Below, piece after piece: positions 54,111 through 64,000 of a DNA stretch of 64,000 nucleotides. Numbering within the stretch: the stretch's first letter is position 1; each line of letters starts with the position of its first letter. Position numbers and translations under genes: made by a program. The notes beneath the pieces are model-generated. The model did not search any database and was not told where the DNA came from. It worked only from the letters and a program-made list of their open reading frames with translations. Source of the stretch: Yoonia maricola (lineage in GTDB: Bacteria > Pseudomonadota > Alphaproteobacteria > Rhodobacterales > Rhodobacteraceae). The stretch is taken from positions 265,374 through 329,373 of the forward strand of contig NZ_PGTY01000004.1 of NCBI RefSeq assembly GCF_002797915.1, written 5' to 3'.

Positions 54111-54251
54111 GACCAATGCCGCAACCCTTAGGTAACTGGCCAAAAAGCCACAAAAACCCCCTGACCTGCCCCTTCTTCTGGACAGGCCCGCCTCTCCCGC
54201 GCTAGTTTGTAAAAAAGCCGGGCGCAAATGATCCGGCGTATTGAGGCAGTT

Positions 54252-55427
54252 ATGGTATTTCCTGAGCGGTTTTCGGACCTTCCGGCAGCGACGTGGCCAC
54301 GCTTGCGTGCACTATTGGACGTGCCGACGAAAGCGTCCGAGACGATCAACATGACGATTGGCGAACCGCGCCATGCGTTTCCTGCGTTTGTGGGGGATAT
54401 TCTGGCGGAAAATCTGGCCGGATTTGGCAACTATCCTGACAACAACGGGCAAGAGCCTTTGTTGACCGCGATTGGTGGGTTTTTGAACCGTCGTTACGGG
54501 CTGGATGTGCCCAACGCACAAATCCTGACCCTCAATGGCACCCGCGAGGGGCTTTATAATGCGGCGATGGCGCTTTGCCCCGAAGAAAAGAACAGCAAGC
54601 CTGTTATTCTGACCCCCAATCCGTTTTACCCGGTCTATGCAGTGGCGGCCCTTTCGGTTGCCGCGGAACCTGTCTTTGTGCCTGCGACCGAAGCGACCGG
54701 GCATTTACCGGATTACCATGCGCTCCCAGCGGATGTGCTGGACCGAACTGCGATTGCCTATGCTTGTTCGCCAGCCAATCCGCAGGGCGCGGTTGCCAGT
54801 AAAGACTACTGGCGTGACCTGATCGCGTTGGCCGAGAAGCATGATTTCATCATCTTCGCCGATGAATGCTATTCCGAGATTTACCGCAAGACGCCACCAC
54901 CGGGTGCTTTGCAAGTCGCGACCGAGATGGGTGCCGATCCTGAGCGGGTGATGATTTTTCATTCTCTGTCCAAGCGGTCAAACCTGCCCGGTTTGCGCTC
55001 TGGCTTTTGTGCCGGTGGTCCGCAGTCTATCGCCCGGATGCGTCAGTTGCGGGCGTTTGCCGGTACGCCGCTGCCCGCACCTTTGCAGGCGGTCGCGACG
55101 GCCGTCTGGGATGATGAGGCGCATGTTGTGGAAAACCGTGCCCTGTATCATCGCAAGTATGAGATTGCGGACGATATTCTGGGTCACGTCGCTGGCTACA
55201 AATCCCCCGAGGCGGGGTTCTTTTTGTGGTTGCCTGTCGCGGACGGTGAAACGGCAGCCGTCAAGCTGTGGCAGGACACCGGCGTGCGTGTGCTGCCCGG
55301 TGCCTACCTAAGCAAAGAGACAGACGGGCATAGCCCCGGCAAGAATTACATTCGGGTCGCCATGGTGGCCCCAACACAAGAAATGCAGCGCGGTCTGACC
55401 TTGATCCGCGACTGTTTGTACGATTGA
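54252..55427 (+). CDS. PLP-dependent aminotransferase, class I/II
   Basis: This protein of about 391 residues has the fold-type I aminotransferase layout, with [32 protein letters not shown], the PLP lysine in [16 protein letters not shown] and [16 protein letters not shown] at the end. It resembles DapC-like and related enzymes that act on N-acyl diaminopimelate or keto acids; the exact substrate is unknown. The ATG at 54252 ([11 protein letters not shown]) is preferred because GAGGC precedes it; the frame to 54228 is also open. It lies directly upstream of ftsK with an 11-base gap. Confidence 0.9.
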   Translation: MVFPERFSDLPAATWPRLRALLDVPTKASETINMTIGEPRHAFPAFVGDILAENLAGFGNYPDNNGQEPLLTAIGGFLNRRYGLDVPNAQILTLNGTREGLYNAAMALCPEEKNSKPVILTPNPFYPVYAVAALSVAAEPVFVPATEATGHLPDYHALPADVLDRTAIAYACSPANPQGAVASKDYWRDLIALAEKHDFIIFADECYSEIYRKTPPPGALQVATEMGADPERVMIFHSLSKRSNLPGLRSGFCAGGPQSIARMRQLRAFAGTPLPAPLQAVATAVWDDEAHVVENRALYHRKYEIADDILGHVAGYKSPEAGFFLWLPVADGETAAVKLWQDTGVRVLPGAYLSKETDGHSPGKNYIRVAMVAPTQEMQRGLTLIRDCLYD

Positions 55428-55438
55428 GGAATAGCAGT

Positions 55439-58321
55439 ATGGCATCTTACCAATCCCGGCGGCGCGACCCGCTTTTGGACAGCACAACGCAGGCAGCGAT
55501 TGAAAAACGCACCAAAGAGCTTTTGGGCCTTGGTCTGATTTTCGTCGGCCTGCTGATTGCCGCGATGGTGGGCAGTTATTCCCCCAACGATCCAAGCTGG
55601 ATTTCCGCGACGGATGCCCCTGTGCAGAACTGGCTGGGGCATTTTGGCGCTTCGGCTGCAGCACCCTTGATGATGGTCATTGGTCTGGGCATCTGGGTTG
55701 TGCCTGTCGTGTTGCTGACATGGGGTGCCCGCTTTGTGCTGCATCATGGGCAGGAACGCGCCATTGGTCGTTTGATTTTCGCCCCCGTTGCAATCATTTT
55801 GGCCTCGGTGCATGCCGCGACCTTGACCCCCGGCCTGTCTTGGCCTGCTAACTTTGGTTTGGGTGGCCTGTTTGGCGATACTGTTCTGGGGGTGATCCTG
55901 ACGGTTGTGCCGTTGGGCCCGATTTTTGGGGTGAAGCTTTTTTCCTTGCTGACGGGTGTGGGGCTGCTTGCGCTGATGGCGTTTGTGTTGGGCTTTACCA
56001 AGCCTGAGATGAGGGTTGCAGGGCGCTTCATCTTGCTTGGTACGGTGATGCTTTATGCGACGCTATTGCGCCTTCTGGGCAAAGGGGCTGCGATGTCAGC
56101 ACAAGCCGCTCAGGGCATGAACGCGACTGTTCAGGCACGGCGTGAACAGTTCGCTGAAACGCGTGCAGCGCGCAAAGACGAGCCTGTTTTCGAAGATGCT
56201 TTCACTGTGCCGCCATTGCAGGAAGACCCCCGCACCCGCGCCGCAGCGGTTGTGCGTGCCAACCCTGTTGTCCCAACGAGTGAACCGCCGTTGACCGCAC
56301 CTAAGATGCCACCCGCCCCGCCGCTTTCTGCACCTGCGCGGACCCCAACACCTGAACCGCAGGCTGGGTTCTTGTCCGGGTTGCTTAAGCGTAATGAGGC
56401 GATGCCTGAACCAGAGTTGGTGACGCCCGAGCCTGTTGCTGATGCGCTGCCTGCGGATACTGATCGCGTGAGTGCGCGTATTGCGGATGCAATCAAGAGC
56501 CGCTCGGTGCCGCCATCGCCTACGGGTGTGCGGATTGAACCATCGTTGACTGCAGGTCGCGGTCCTGCGCCATTGGTGTTTGAGCCGTTGGATGAGGATG
56601 AACCACTGGTCGAGGGCATCGAAGAGGCCCCGCGTATGGCAGCGCCACATACGCCGATCCCAGAGGTCAATGTGCCTACGCCGCCCAGCATGGCCCCGGC
56701 ACCAGAGCCGCGCAGTGTGGTGCAGCACCCGCCGAAACGGGCGCCTGCGCCGTCGCGTCAGGCCAAGGCCGAGGCGCAGCCTGCGCTGAAGTTTGAAGAT
56801 AAATATGCGTCCTACGAGCATCCGCCGCTGGGCCTGCTGTCGAACCCGATCGATATTCAGCGCCATCATCTGAGTGATGAAGCGTTAGAAGAAAACGCCC
56901 GCATGCTGGAAAGCGTGCTGGATGACTATGGCGTGAAGGGCGAGATCGTCTCTGTCCGTCCGGGTCCTGTGGTCACGATGTACGAACTGGAGCCTGCACC
57001 CGGTTTGAAGGCCTCTCGTGTCATTGGTTTGTCGGATGACATCGCCCGTTCGATGTCGGCCCTCTCTGCACGTGTCTCCACCGTGCCCGGCCGGTCCGTT
57101 ATTGGTATCGAATTGCCAAATGAGAATCGTGAGAAGGTCGTCTTGCGCGAGATCTTGTCCCACCGTGACTTCGGCGACGGCAATCAGAAACTACCATTGG
57201 CGCTGGGCAAAGATATCGGCGGTGATCCGATTGTGGCGAACCTTGCCAAGATGCCTCACCTGTTGATCGCTGGTACGACGGGTTCGGGTAAATCCGTGGC
57301 GATCAACACGATGATCCTGTCGCTGCTTTACAAGCTGACGCCGGAAGAATGCCGGATGATCATGATTGACCCCAAGATGCTGGAACTTTCCGTCTATGAC
57401 GGCATTCCGCATCTTCTGTCGCCCGTTGTGACTGACCCCAAAAAGGCGGTTGTTGCCCTGAAATGGGTCGTGGGCGAAATGGAAGAACGCTATCGCAAAA
57501 TGTCCAAGATGGGCGTGCGTAACATTGATGGTTTCAATGGCCGGGTGAAAGATGCGCTGGCCAAGAATGAGATGTTCAGCCGGACGGTGCAGACCGGGTT
57601 TGACGATGAAACCGGTGACCCGATCTTTGAAACCGAAGAGTTCCAGCCGGAAATCCTGCCTTACATCGTCGTTATCGTAGATGAGATGGCCGACCTGATG
57701 ATGGTTGCGGGCAAGGAGATCGAAGCCTGTATTCAGCGCCTCGCACAGATGGCGCGGGCATCGGGTATTCACCTGATCATGGCCACACAGCGTCCATCTG
57801 TGGATGTCATTACCGGCACGATCAAGGCGAACTTCCCCACCCGGATTTCTTTCCAAGTGACCTCAAAAATCGACAGCCGCACGATTTTGGGTGAAATGGG
57901 GGCCGAACAACTGTTGGGCATGGGTGACATGCTTTATATGGCTGGTGGCTCCAAGATCACCCGCGTGCATGGGCCGTTCGTAAGCGATGAAGAGGTTGAG
58001 GAGATCGTCAACCATCTGAAAGGCTTTGGTCCGCCTGAGTATATGTCAGGCGTTGTTGAAGGCCCGGCTGATGATCAGGAAAGCAGCATTGATCTGGTGC
58101 TGGGTCTTGGTGATGGATCCGATAGCGAAAACGCGCTGTATGACACCGCTGTGGCGATTGTGATCAAGGATCGCAAATGTTCCACCTCTTACATCCAGCG
58201 CAAACTGGCGATCGGCTATAACAAAGCCGCGCGTCTGGTGGAGCAGATGGAAGATGAAGGTGTTGTGAGTTCGGCGAACCATGTTGGCAAGCGCGAGATT
58301 TTGGTGCCGGAGCAGCATTAG
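55439..58321 (+). CDS. ftsK: DNA translocase FtsK
   Basis: This protein of about 960 residues pumps DNA across the division septum and supports dimer resolution. The N-terminus has four membrane segments (about residues 25-200), then a Pro- and Ala-rich linker (about 200-430), the alpha domain ([23 protein letters not shown]), the RecA-like motor with Walker A GTTGSGKS (about 612-619) and Walker [14 protein letters not shown], and the gamma DNA-reading domain ([28 protein letters not shown]). Start at 55439 has GAGGAA upstream. Length is ordinary for alphaproteobacteria. Confidence 0.95.
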   Translation: MASYQSRRRDPLLDSTTQAAIEKRTKELLGLGLIFVGLLIAAMVGSYSPNDPSWISATDAPVQNWLGHFGASAAAPLMMVIGLGIWVVPVVLLTWGARFVLHHGQERAIGRLIFAPVAIILASVHAATLTPGLSWPANFGLGGLFGDTVLGVILTVVPLGPIFGVKLFSLLTGVGLLALMAFVLGFTKPEMRVAGRFILLGTVMLYATLLRLLGKGAAMSAQAAQGMNATVQARREQFAETRAARKDEPVFEDAFTVPPLQEDPRTRAAAVVRANPVVPTSEPPLTAPKMPPAPPLSAPARTPTPEPQAGFLSGLLKRNEAMPEPELVTPEPVADALPADTDRVSARIADAIKSRSVPPSPTGVRIEPSLTAGRGPAPLVFEPLDEDEPLVEGIEEAPRMAAPHTPIPEVNVPTPPSMAPAPEPRSVVQHPPKRAPAPSRQAKAEAQPALKFEDKYASYEHPPLGLLSNPIDIQRHHLSDEALEENARMLESVLDDYGVKGEIVSVRPGPVVTMYELEPAPGLKASRVIGLSDDIARSMSALSARVSTVPGRSVIGIELPNENREKVVLREILSHRDFGDGNQKLPLALGKDIGGDPIVANLAKMPHLLIAGTTGSGKSVAINTMILSLLYKLTPEECRMIMIDPKMLELSVYDGIPHLLSPVVTDPKKAVVALKWVVGEMEERYRKMSKMGVRNIDGFNGRVKDALAKNEMFSRTVQTGFDDETGDPIFETEEFQPEILPYIVVIVDEMADLMMVAGKEIEACIQRLAQMARASGIHLIMATQRPSVDVITGTIKANFPTRISFQVTSKIDSRTILGEMGAEQLLGMGDMLYMAGGSKITRVHGPFVSDEEVEEIVNHLKGFGPPEYMSGVVEGPADDQESSIDLVLGLGDGSDSENALYDTAVAIVIKDRKCSTSYIQRKLAIGYNKAARLVEQMEDEGVVSSANHVGKREILVPEQH

Positions 58322-58327
58322 AAAAGA

Positions 58328-58341
58328 GTGACGTAGATCAA
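58328..58341. promoter_or_regulatory. FNR-type site upstream of the universal stress gene
   Basis: GTGAC-N4-ATCAA (58328-58341) differs at one conserved base from the FNR/FnrL consensus TTGAY-N4-RTCAA. It ends 55 bases before the universal stress protein start and lies directly after ftsK, where a promoter is expected. FNR-type control of universal stress genes is known in related bacteria; its occurrence here is inference. Confidence 0.5.
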
Positions 58342-58396
58342 AGCGCGAGGGCGGTCATTGGAATAGTCTTGGGACAACCAAAGAAGGAAGTCTCAG

Positions 58397-58804
58397 ATGT
58401 ACAAGAATATCCTCGTTCCCGTTTCATACGAAGCTGACCGGAACGCACAAGGTGCCATGGAGATTGCCAAGGCACTTTGTACGGAGGGCGGTTCAATCAC
58501 CTGCCTTCATGTGATGGAGCAATTGCCAAAATATGCCACTGAATATCTGCCGGAAGGTCATCTGGAAGCAGCCAAAGCCAATATCGTCGCGAGCCTGAAA
58601 GCGCTGGTGGAAGGTGTTGACGGTGCCACCACCCGCGTTGTCGAAGGCCATTCCTCCCGCACTATTCTGACCCATGCCGATAATAACGATATTGATCTGA
58701 TCATCGTGGCCAGTCACCAGCCCGGTATGCAGGATTATCTATTAGGGTCGACTGCGGCCAAGGTGGTAAGACACGCGAAATGCGCGGTGCATGTTTTGCG
58801 CTAG
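58397..58804 (+). CDS. Universal stress protein, UspA family
   Basis: This 135-residue protein has the UspA fold, with NILVPVSYEADRNAQGAMEIAKAL at the N-terminus, the ATP-binding-type loop GSTAAKVVRHAKCAVHVLR at the C-terminus and VASHQPGMQDYLLG before it. It therefore probably binds ATP. It has AAGGAAG before the ATG and its own promoter region between ftsK and 58397, with a candidate FNR-type site. The exact stress response is not known. Confidence 0.94.
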   Translation: MYKNILVPVSYEADRNAQGAMEIAKALCTEGGSITCLHVMEQLPKYATEYLPEGHLEAAKANIVASLKALVEGVDGATTRVVEGHSSRTILTHADNNDIDLIIVASHQPGMQDYLLGSTAAKVVRHAKCAVHVLR

Positions 58805-58842
58805 CACTGGCCTTGCCAAGAGCACGCTGATACGCCTCAGCA

Positions 58843-59745
58843 ATGCCAGTTCTTTCAGACAATATGCGCGGTGCGCTTTTCATGATGGGTGCGATGTGCG
58901 CCTACACGGTCAACGACGCGTTCATGAAGGCCTTGTCTGATGAAATTCCGTTGTTTCAGGCGATCTTTTTTCGCGGTGTCGGCGCCGTCATTTTTCTGGC
59001 GCTGATGTGCCGGGTGCTGGGCCAGCTACGATTTCGGTTTGCGGTGCGTGACTGGGGCTTTCTTTTGCTGCGCACGGCGGGTGAGTTGGGTGGCACGTTC
59101 TTTTTCCTGACGGCCCTGTTCAATATGCCTATCGCCAATGTCAGTGCGATTTTGCAGGTGCTGCCCCTGAGCGTGAGCCTTGCCGCCGCCTTGTTTTTGG
59201 GCGAGGCGCTGGGCTGGCGCCGGTTGACGGCGATTTTTGTGGGCTTTGTCGGTGTGATCCTGATCATTCAACCCGGTGGCGCGGACTTCAGTATCTACAG
59301 CCTTTATGCCGTTGGTGCGGTCGCTTGCATCACGATGCGTGACATCGCCGTGCGCCGCATGTCGCGCGAGGTGCCGTCTGTGTTTGTGGCCTTGGTCGCC
59401 GCCGTGGGTGTGACCTGCCTTGGTGGCGTTGGGTCGCTGTTTATCAACTGGCAGCCCTTTACCGTCACATCGGGTCTGCAGCTGGCAGGTGCGATGAGTT
59501 TTCTGATTTTTGGTTATATCGCCTCGGTGAGTGCGATGCGTTCTGGCGAAATCGGGTTTGTCGCCCCGTTCCGTTATACCAGCCTGCTGGTGGCGCTGGT
59601 GCTGGGTGTGCTGGTCTTTGGTGAATGGCCCAATGCGCTGGCGCTTGCGGGGGGTGCTGTTGTTGTGGCGACGGGACTTTTCACCCTTTACCGCGAGACG
59701 CAGTTGAAGGTCCGGCACAGTGTTGTACCGGACCGGGTTAGATAG
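58843..59745 (+). CDS. EamA/DMT-family transporter
   Basis: This 300-residue membrane protein has ten hydrophobic segments in two EamA halves, beginning at ALFMMGAMCAYTVNDAFMKAL and ending at ALAGGAVVVATGLFTLYRE. Family members usually export metabolites or amino acids; the substrate is unknown. The frame starts at ATG 58843, and an ATG at 58864 is also possible. It ends two bases before the convergent lipoprotein gene. Confidence 0.9.
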   Translation: MPVLSDNMRGALFMMGAMCAYTVNDAFMKALSDEIPLFQAIFFRGVGAVIFLALMCRVLGQLRFRFAVRDWGFLLLRTAGELGGTFFFLTALFNMPIANVSAILQVLPLSVSLAAALFLGEALGWRRLTAIFVGFVGVILIIQPGGADFSIYSLYAVGAVACITMRDIAVRRMSREVPSVFVALVAAVGVTCLGGVGSLFINWQPFTVTSGLQLAGAMSFLIFGYIASVSAMRSGEIGFVAPFRYTSLLVALVLGVLVFGEWPNALALAGGAVVVATGLFTLYRETQLKVRHSVVPDRVR

Positions 59746-59747
59746 GC

Positions 59748-60320
59748 TTAGTCGGCGGTGCCGAAAAAGACGCCATCAACGTTCATATCGAAATCGCCCC
59801 GCGCGGTGCCTTCGGCTGACCCAAAGACCGCGTCACCATTGTCGAAATCATCGTAAACATCGCCGTCCAGCGTCAGCAGCATCTGGCTGTCCACCTCGAA
59901 CCCATCGTTATCCACGCCGGTGATTTCACCCGATGCAAAGGCATCCAGCCGCCCGCTGCTTTCCACCCCGTCGATATCAAGCCTGCCGTCGAAACGCTGG
60001 TTTGGCATGCCGTTGGGATCAATCAGGTTGATGTTGGTCACGCTGCCATCAATGTCATTATCGGCAAAATCAACCCGCATGGTCATGTCGCCAAGGATGC
60101 TGCCTTGCGCATCACCGCTGACATCTGCGCCGAGTTGACCGGTGTAGGTGACCGCTCCGGTTGGCAGGTTCGCGGTGGCGGTGAGTGGCAGGTTGCTGAT
60201 TTCTGTGGCTTCGTCAAAGGCCCGGTTTACATCCGAAGCGCTGATTGTGGGTTCATTGGGTGTCGTCGCACAGGCTGACAGAGCGGCCAGCGTGATGATG
60301 CTGAGTGTGATCCGGGTCAT
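59748..60320 (-). CDS. Lipoprotein with transferrin-binding-protein-like beta domain
   Basis: This protein of about 190 residues begins TRITLSIITLAALSACATTP, a lipoprotein signal with the lipobox LSAC, so it is anchored to a membrane by its N-terminal cysteine. The mature part is Asp- and Gly-rich, with MTMRVDFADNDIDGSVTNINL and AVFGSAEGTARGDFDMNVDGVFFGTAD at the end, similar to the beta-barrel part of transferrin-binding-protein B-like lipoproteins. Whether it binds anything is unknown. The frame is open to 60347, so two upstream ATG codons are possible starts. It is convergent with the EamA gene. Confidence 0.75.
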   Translation of the reverse strand: MTRITLSIITLAALSACATTPNEPTISASDVNRAFDEATEISNLPLTATANLPTGAVTYTGQLGADVSGDAQGSILGDMTMRVDFADNDIDGSVTNINLIDPNGMPNQRFDGRLDIDGVESSGRLDAFASGEITGVDNDGFEVDSQMLLTLDGDVYDDFDNGDAVFGSAEGTARGDFDMNVDGVFFGTAD

Positions 60321-60499
60321 GGGGGTTTCCATCTTGATGGGTTTCATGGGGTGGCGTGGGGTTGACGCCTTGGGATCAACAGGTGGGGCAGGGCACCGCT
60401 GTTAAGCAATAAAAGCTCTTTGTTATAGGATATCGGTTGGTATTATTGGGGTGATCGGCAGAAGTGCAGTAATGCTGCAATTGGTCTTTCGGCCTGCTG

Positions 60500-60528
60500 T
60501 TGACAGGCTCAAAGACTCCCCCTATACG
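60500..60528 (+). promoter_or_regulatory. Sigma-70-type promoter of the str operon
   Basis: A perfect -35 box TTGACA (60500-60505), a 17-base spacer and a -10 box TATACG (60523-60528) match the housekeeping consensus at ten of twelve bases. It is the only promoter of this quality that I noticed and faces rpsL, the first gene of a highly expressed operon. Confidence 0.8.
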
Positions 60529-60628
60529 CCGCTCATCCGGGCTGAGGGGGAACCCTCGCCGTCCCGATATCATACCACGTCGTGGCCAAGAACCGAGCGC
60601 TTTTATAGCTTTGTTCCTCTGGAGCTCA

Positions 60629-60669
60629 CCGCACCGAACCTCCGGTAAGGGTTCGACTGCGGAATTTTT
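60629..60669 (+). terminator. First terminator-like hairpin in the rpsL leader
   Basis: CCGCA plus CGAACC (60629-60640) pair with GGTTCG plus TGCGG (60650-60662) around a 9-base loop with a small internal bulge, and AATTTTT follows. It lies about 95 bases after the expected transcription start and about 80 bases before the rpsL start codon, with no upstream plus-strand gene to terminate. Confidence 0.78.
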
Positions 60670-60670
60670 G

Positions 60671-60695
60671 TGCTTTCCGAATTGGAAGCATTTTT
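60671..60695 (+). terminator. Second terminator-like hairpin in the rpsL leader
   Basis: TGCTT (60671-60675) pairs with AAGCA (60686-60690), extended by CC/GG pairing inside, and TTTTT follows at once. It is weaker than the hairpin just before it. The two together suggest a regulated stop site in the leader. Confidence 0.55.
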
Positions 60696-60746
60696 GAAAC
60701 CCGCGTTTGCCGGACGCAACATGTGAATAGATGGGAACATCAAACG

Positions 60747-61118
60747 ATGCCAACGATTCAGCAGCTGATCCGCAAGCCGCGCCAGCCAAAAGTCACAAAG
60801 TCGAAGTCGCAGCATATGGAAGGCTGCCCTCAAAAACGCGGCGTCTGTACGCGCGTTTATACAACGACACCTAAGAAGCCGAACTCGGCCATGCGTAAGG
60901 TTGCCAAAGTGCGCCTGACAAACGGTTTTGAGGTCATCAGCTACATCCCAGGTGAAAGCCACAACCTTCAGGAACACTCAGTGGTTCTGATCCGTGGCGG
61001 CCGTGTCAAAGACCTTCCAGGTGTGCGTTACCACATCCTGCGCGGTGTGCTTGATACACAAGGTGTCAAAGACCGTAAGCAACGCCGTTCGAAGTACGGC
61101 GCGAAGCGTCCTAAGTAA
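60747..61118 (+). CDS. rpsL: 30S ribosomal protein S12
   Basis: This 123-residue protein is part of the decoding centre of the small subunit. It begins [11 protein letters not shown] and keeps [20 protein letters not shown] and [13 protein letters not shown], including the lysines at the positions that give streptomycin resistance when mutated, so the wild-type sensitive form is encoded. I start it at 60747, giving the exact family length; the frame to 60723 adds eight residues with no support. It is the first gene of the str operon, 12 bases before rpsG. Confidence 0.98.
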   Translation: MPTIQQLIRKPRQPKVTKSKSQHMEGCPQKRGVCTRVYTTTPKKPNSAMRKVAKVRLTNGFEVISYIPGESHNLQEHSVVLIRGGRVKDLPGVRYHILRGVLDTQGVKDRKQRRSKYGAKRPK

Positions 61119-61130
61119 GGAAGAGATTAG

Positions 61131-61601
<471 letters not shown>

Positions 61602-61616
61602 TAGGAAAGTATCAAG

Positions 61617-63734
61617 ATGGCACGCGAGTACCCCCTCGATCTATACCGCAACTTCGGCATCATGGCGCACATCGACGCCGGTAAGACGACATGCTCTGAG
61701 CGTATCCTGTACTATACAGGTAAAGAGCATAACATCGGCGAAGTGCACGATGGTGCGGCGACCATGGACCACATGGAGCAAGAGCAAGAGCGCGGCATTA
61801 CAATCACATCCGCTGCGACAACCACATTCTGGGAACGCACAGAAGATGGTGAAACTGCCGACAGCCCAAAGCACCGCCTGAACATCATCGACACACCCGG
61901 CCACGTTGACTTCACAATCGAAGTTGAGCGTTCCTTGGCTGTGCTTGACGGTGCTGTATGTGTTCTTGACGCCAACGCTGGTGTTGAGCCGCAGACAGAA
62001 ACTGTATGGCGTCAGGCTGACCGCTACAAAGTTCCGCGTATGGTTTTCGTCAACAAGATGGATAAAATTGGCGCTGACTTCTTCAAATGTGTCGAAATGG
62101 TCGAAGACCGCACAGGCGCACGCGCACTGCCAATCGCATTCCCAATTGGTGCGGAAACCGAGCTGGAAGGCCTGGTTGACCTCGTCACCATGGAAGAGTG
62201 GTTGTGGCAGGGTGAAGACCTTGGTGCATCTTGGACCAAAGCTCCTATCCGCGACAGCCTGCAGGCAACTGCGGCTGAATGGCGCGAAAAGCTGATCGAA
62301 GGTGCGGTTGAGCAGGACGACGATGCAATGGAAGCGTATCTGGAAGGCAACGAGCCTGACGTCGCAACCCTGCGCAGCTTGATCCGCAAGGCGACACTGA
62401 ACATGTCTTTCGTACCTGTTCTGGGTGGCTCTGCGTTCAAGAACAAAGGTGTTCAGCCACTGCTGAACGCTGTTGTTGACTACCTGCCAAGCCCGCTCGA
62501 CGTGGTTGACTATATGGGCTTTAAGCCCGGCGACGAAGACGAAGTGCGTAACATCGCCCGCCGTGCGGACGATGACATGGCGTTCTCTGCGCTGGCGTTT
62601 AAAATCTGGAACGACCCGTTTGTTGGTTCGCTGACATTCACACGGATCTACTCTGGTAAGCTGGAAAAGGGTGATACCTTTCTGAACTCCACCAAAGGCA
62701 AAAAAGAACGTGTTGGCCGTATGATGATCATGCACTCCAACGACCGTGATGAAATCTCGGAAGCGTTTTCTGGCGATATTATCGCGCTGGGCGGCCTGAA
62801 GGACACAACGACAGGTGACACTTTGTGTTCCGTTGCCGAGCCTGTGGTTCTTGAAACAATGACGTTCCCTGATCCCGTGATCGAGATCGCCGTTGAGCCA
62901 AAGACAAAGGGTGACCAGGAAAAGATGGGCATCGCGTTGCAGCGTCTGTCTGCCGAGGATCCTTCCTTCCGCGTGGAAACTGACCTTGAAAGCGGTCAGA
63001 CCATCATGAAGGGCATGGGCGAATTGCACCTCGACATTCTTGTCGACCGCATGAAGCGTGAGTTCAAAGTTGAGGCGAACATCGGTGCGCCGCAAGTGGC
63101 CTATCGTGAGACTATCGGCCACGAAGTTGAACACACCTATACCCACAAGAAGCAATCTGGTGGGTCTGGTCAATTCGGCGAAGTGAAGATGATCATTTCC
63201 CCGACAGAGCCGGGCGAAGGATATTCGTTTGAAAGCCGCATCGTCGGTGGTTCTGTGCCCAAGGAATACATCCCGGGCGTTGAAAAAGGTATCCTGTCTG
63301 TCATGGATAACGGCCCGTTGGCTGGCTTCCCCGTGATCGACTTTAAGGTGGCTTTGATCGACGGTAAGTTCCACGATGTTGACTCGTCCATCATGGCGTT
63401 CGAAATCGCAGCCCGTATGTGTATGCGTGAAGGTATGCGCAAGGCTGGTGCGAAACTGCTTGAGCCCATCATGAAGGTCGAGGTGATCACACCTGAAGAA
63501 TACACCGGTGGCATCATCGGTGACCTGACATCGCGTCGGGGTCAGGTGCAGGGTCAGGACACTCGCGGTAACGCCATTGCAATCGACGCAATGGTGCCGT
63601 TGGCGAATATGTTCGGCTACATCAACACGCTGCGTTCCATGTCGAGCGGTCGCGCGCAGTTTACGATGCAGTTTGACCACTACGAGCCAGTGCCAAGCAA
63701 CATCTCGGAAGAGATCCAAGCGAAATACGCATAA
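61617..63734 (+). CDS. fusA: Elongation factor G
   Basis: This 705-residue GTPase drives ribosomal translocation. The P-loop AHIDAGKTT, switch [10 protein letters not shown] and the guanine motif NKMDK are intact, as are domain II and the C-terminal domains ([38 protein letters not shown]). AGGAAAG precedes the ATG. The stop codon is followed by an intercistronic stretch with two hairpins, then by tuf. Confidence 0.99.
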   Translation: MAREYPLDLYRNFGIMAHIDAGKTTCSERILYYTGKEHNIGEVHDGAATMDHMEQEQERGITITSAATTTFWERTEDGETADSPKHRLNIIDTPGHVDFTIEVERSLAVLDGAVCVLDANAGVEPQTETVWRQADRYKVPRMVFVNKMDKIGADFFKCVEMVEDRTGARALPIAFPIGAETELEGLVDLVTMEEWLWQGEDLGASWTKAPIRDSLQATAAEWREKLIEGAVEQDDDAMEAYLEGNEPDVATLRSLIRKATLNMSFVPVLGGSAFKNKGVQPLLNAVVDYLPSPLDVVDYMGFKPGDEDEVRNIARRADDDMAFSALAFKIWNDPFVGSLTFTRIYSGKLEKGDTFLNSTKGKKERVGRMMIMHSNDRDEISEAFSGDIIALGGLKDTTTGDTLCSVAEPVVLETMTFPDPVIEIAVEPKTKGDQEKMGIALQRLSAEDPSFRVETDLESGQTIMKGMGELHLDILVDRMKREFKVEANIGAPQVAYRETIGHEVEHTYTHKKQSGGSGQFGEVKMIISPTEPGEGYSFESRIVGGSVPKEYIPGVEKGILSVMDNGPLAGFPVIDFKVALIDGKFHDVDSSIMAFEIAARMCMREGMRKAGAKLLEPIMKVEVITPEEYTGGIIGDLTSRRGQVQGQDTRGNAIAIDAMVPLANMFGYINTLRSMSSGRAQFTMQFDHYEPVPSNISEEIQAKYA

Positions 63735-63741
63735 GCGGTGC

Positions 63742-63795
63742 GGCGGGGCAGGCCCCGCCCTACCACCACAACCCGTAGGGTGGGTGAAACCCACC
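63742..63795. repeat. Two tandem hairpins between fusA and tuf
   Basis: GGCGGGGC (63742-63749) and GCCCCGCC (63752-63759) form one stem, and GGTGGGT (63779-63785) with ACCCACC (63789-63795) forms a second with a 3-base loop. Neither is followed by a T-run. The second resembles a hairpin element, GGTGGGT with ACCCACC, that I recall as dispersed in genomes of this group, but that is memory, not a search. Confidence 0.7.
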
Positions 63796-63823
63796 GCCCC
63801 GATAAAATTGAAGGAGGCCTCTC

Positions 63824-64000
63824 ATGGCTAAGGAAAAGTTTGAACGTAACAAGCCGCACGTGAACATTGGCACGATTGGCCACGTTGACCACGGCAAGAC
63901 GACGCTGACAGCGGCGATCACGAAGTACTTTGGTGACTTCCAGGCCTATGACCAGATCGACGGCGCGCCCGAAGAAAAAGCCCGTGGTATCACGATCTCG
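63824..64000 (+). CDS. tuf: Elongation factor Tu, N-terminal part (cut by window end)
   Basis: The ATG at 63824 follows a strong AAGGAGG, and 59 codons are in the window. The fragment reads [26 protein letters not shown] and ends at [10 protein letters not shown], so the P-loop and the start of switch I are present. The gene runs off the right edge. Its place after fusA is the normal str operon order. Confidence 0.98.
   Translation, partial: MAKEKFERNKPHVNIGTIGHVDHGKTTLTAAITKYFGDFQAYDQIDGAPEEKARGITIS

Larger units (their letters stand above)
60321..60746. promoter_or_regulatory. str operon promoter and leader, 426 bases
   Basis: No protein gene is supported here. The region holds the promoter of the lipoprotein gene on the minus strand and of rpsL on the plus strand. 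A near-consensus promoter TTGACA-N17-TATACG lies at 60500-60528, so the rpsL transcript should start near 60535 and carry a leader of about 210 bases. Two terminator-like hairpins (60629-60669 and 60671-60695) lie inside that leader. No rpoC gene precedes rpsL, unlike many related genomes. Confidence 0.75.

Noticed and set aside
60629..60669. A GGTTCGA-like sequence resembling a tRNA T-loop
   Set aside because: No acceptor, D-arm or anticodon arm can be formed around it. The bases belong to the terminator-like hairpin in the rpsL leader.
61641..63794. A 717-codon open frame on the minus strand opposite fusA
   Set aside because: It covers fusA in antisense, has no binding site and reads as a His-, Cys- and Arg-rich mix. 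Long antisense frames arise from the biased codon use of highly expressed genes.

Overview
The window looks like a chromosomal segment of a marine alphaproteobacterium of the order Rhodobacterales (Roseobacter group). The evidence is the gene content: small families I associate with that order (DUF6525, DUF1826), a TamA-TamB pair, a PhoP/PhoQ-like pair beside YcjX/YcjF, an FtsK preceded by an amidase and an aminotransferase, and the rpsL-rpsG-fusA-tuf order. Coding density is high, with many 1-8 nt overlaps between stop and start codons. I see no rRNA, tRNA, CRISPR array, insertion sequence or prophage, so the window is mostly core genome plus metabolic and transport islands. The genus is not certain; this is inference from remembered families, not from a search.

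Layout. 1-338: no convincing gene. 339-4760: response regulator and histidine kinase, then the convergent YcjX/YcjF stress pair. 4840-7777: truA, then a convergent pair of poorly characterised proteins. 7920-13948: tamA-tamB, outer-membrane assembly. 14029-16600: AraC/GyrI-type regulator, a secreted YHYH protein with a perfect tandem repeat at its C-terminus, and a small unknown membrane protein. 16802-22335: an oppABCDF oligopeptide importer on the minus strand. 22591-25556: a small secreted protein, rpiB, dapB, rbfA and a phosphodiester glycosidase-like protein. 25681-30107: a six-gene minus-strand operon that joins a LolD/MacB-type ABC exporter-like pair to a ZnuA-like metal-binding protein and a DUF4198 protein. 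30297-31502: an acyl-CoA dehydrogenase. 31683-40358: a tightly packed ten-gene minus-strand run that begins with a COG0523 zinc-type GTPase and DUF1826, continues with a complete nickel/peptide-type ABC importer and an EamA-family transporter, and ends with an AraC regulator; an Rrf2 regulator lies divergently at its head. 41023-44456: NUDIX and SGNH hydrolases, a CnoX-like thioredoxin, a Lon N-terminal-domain protein, Trm112-like protein and GNAT. 44743-50646: DUF4212 and acetate-type symporter, a cNMP/CBS/DUF294 protein, an unknown membrane protein and a membrane-anchored PAS-exonuclease. 51044-59745: UbiH-type hydroxylase, amidase, ACT protein, aminotransferase, ftsK, universal stress protein and an EamA transporter. 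59748-64000: a lipoprotein, then the str operon with a long leader.

The most interesting parts are the two adjacent metal-linked operons (25681-30107 and 31683-40358), which look like two different answers to metal, probably zinc, limitation; the rpsL leader (about 60535-60746), which has a near-consensus promoter followed by two terminator-like hairpins and so resembles an attenuator; and the membrane-anchored PAS-exonuclease gene that sits with a DUF294 signalling protein and an acetate-type symporter. Several palindromes and direct repeats in promoter regions are listed as candidate operators. All functional names rest on motifs and family resemblance read by eye; no database search was run.
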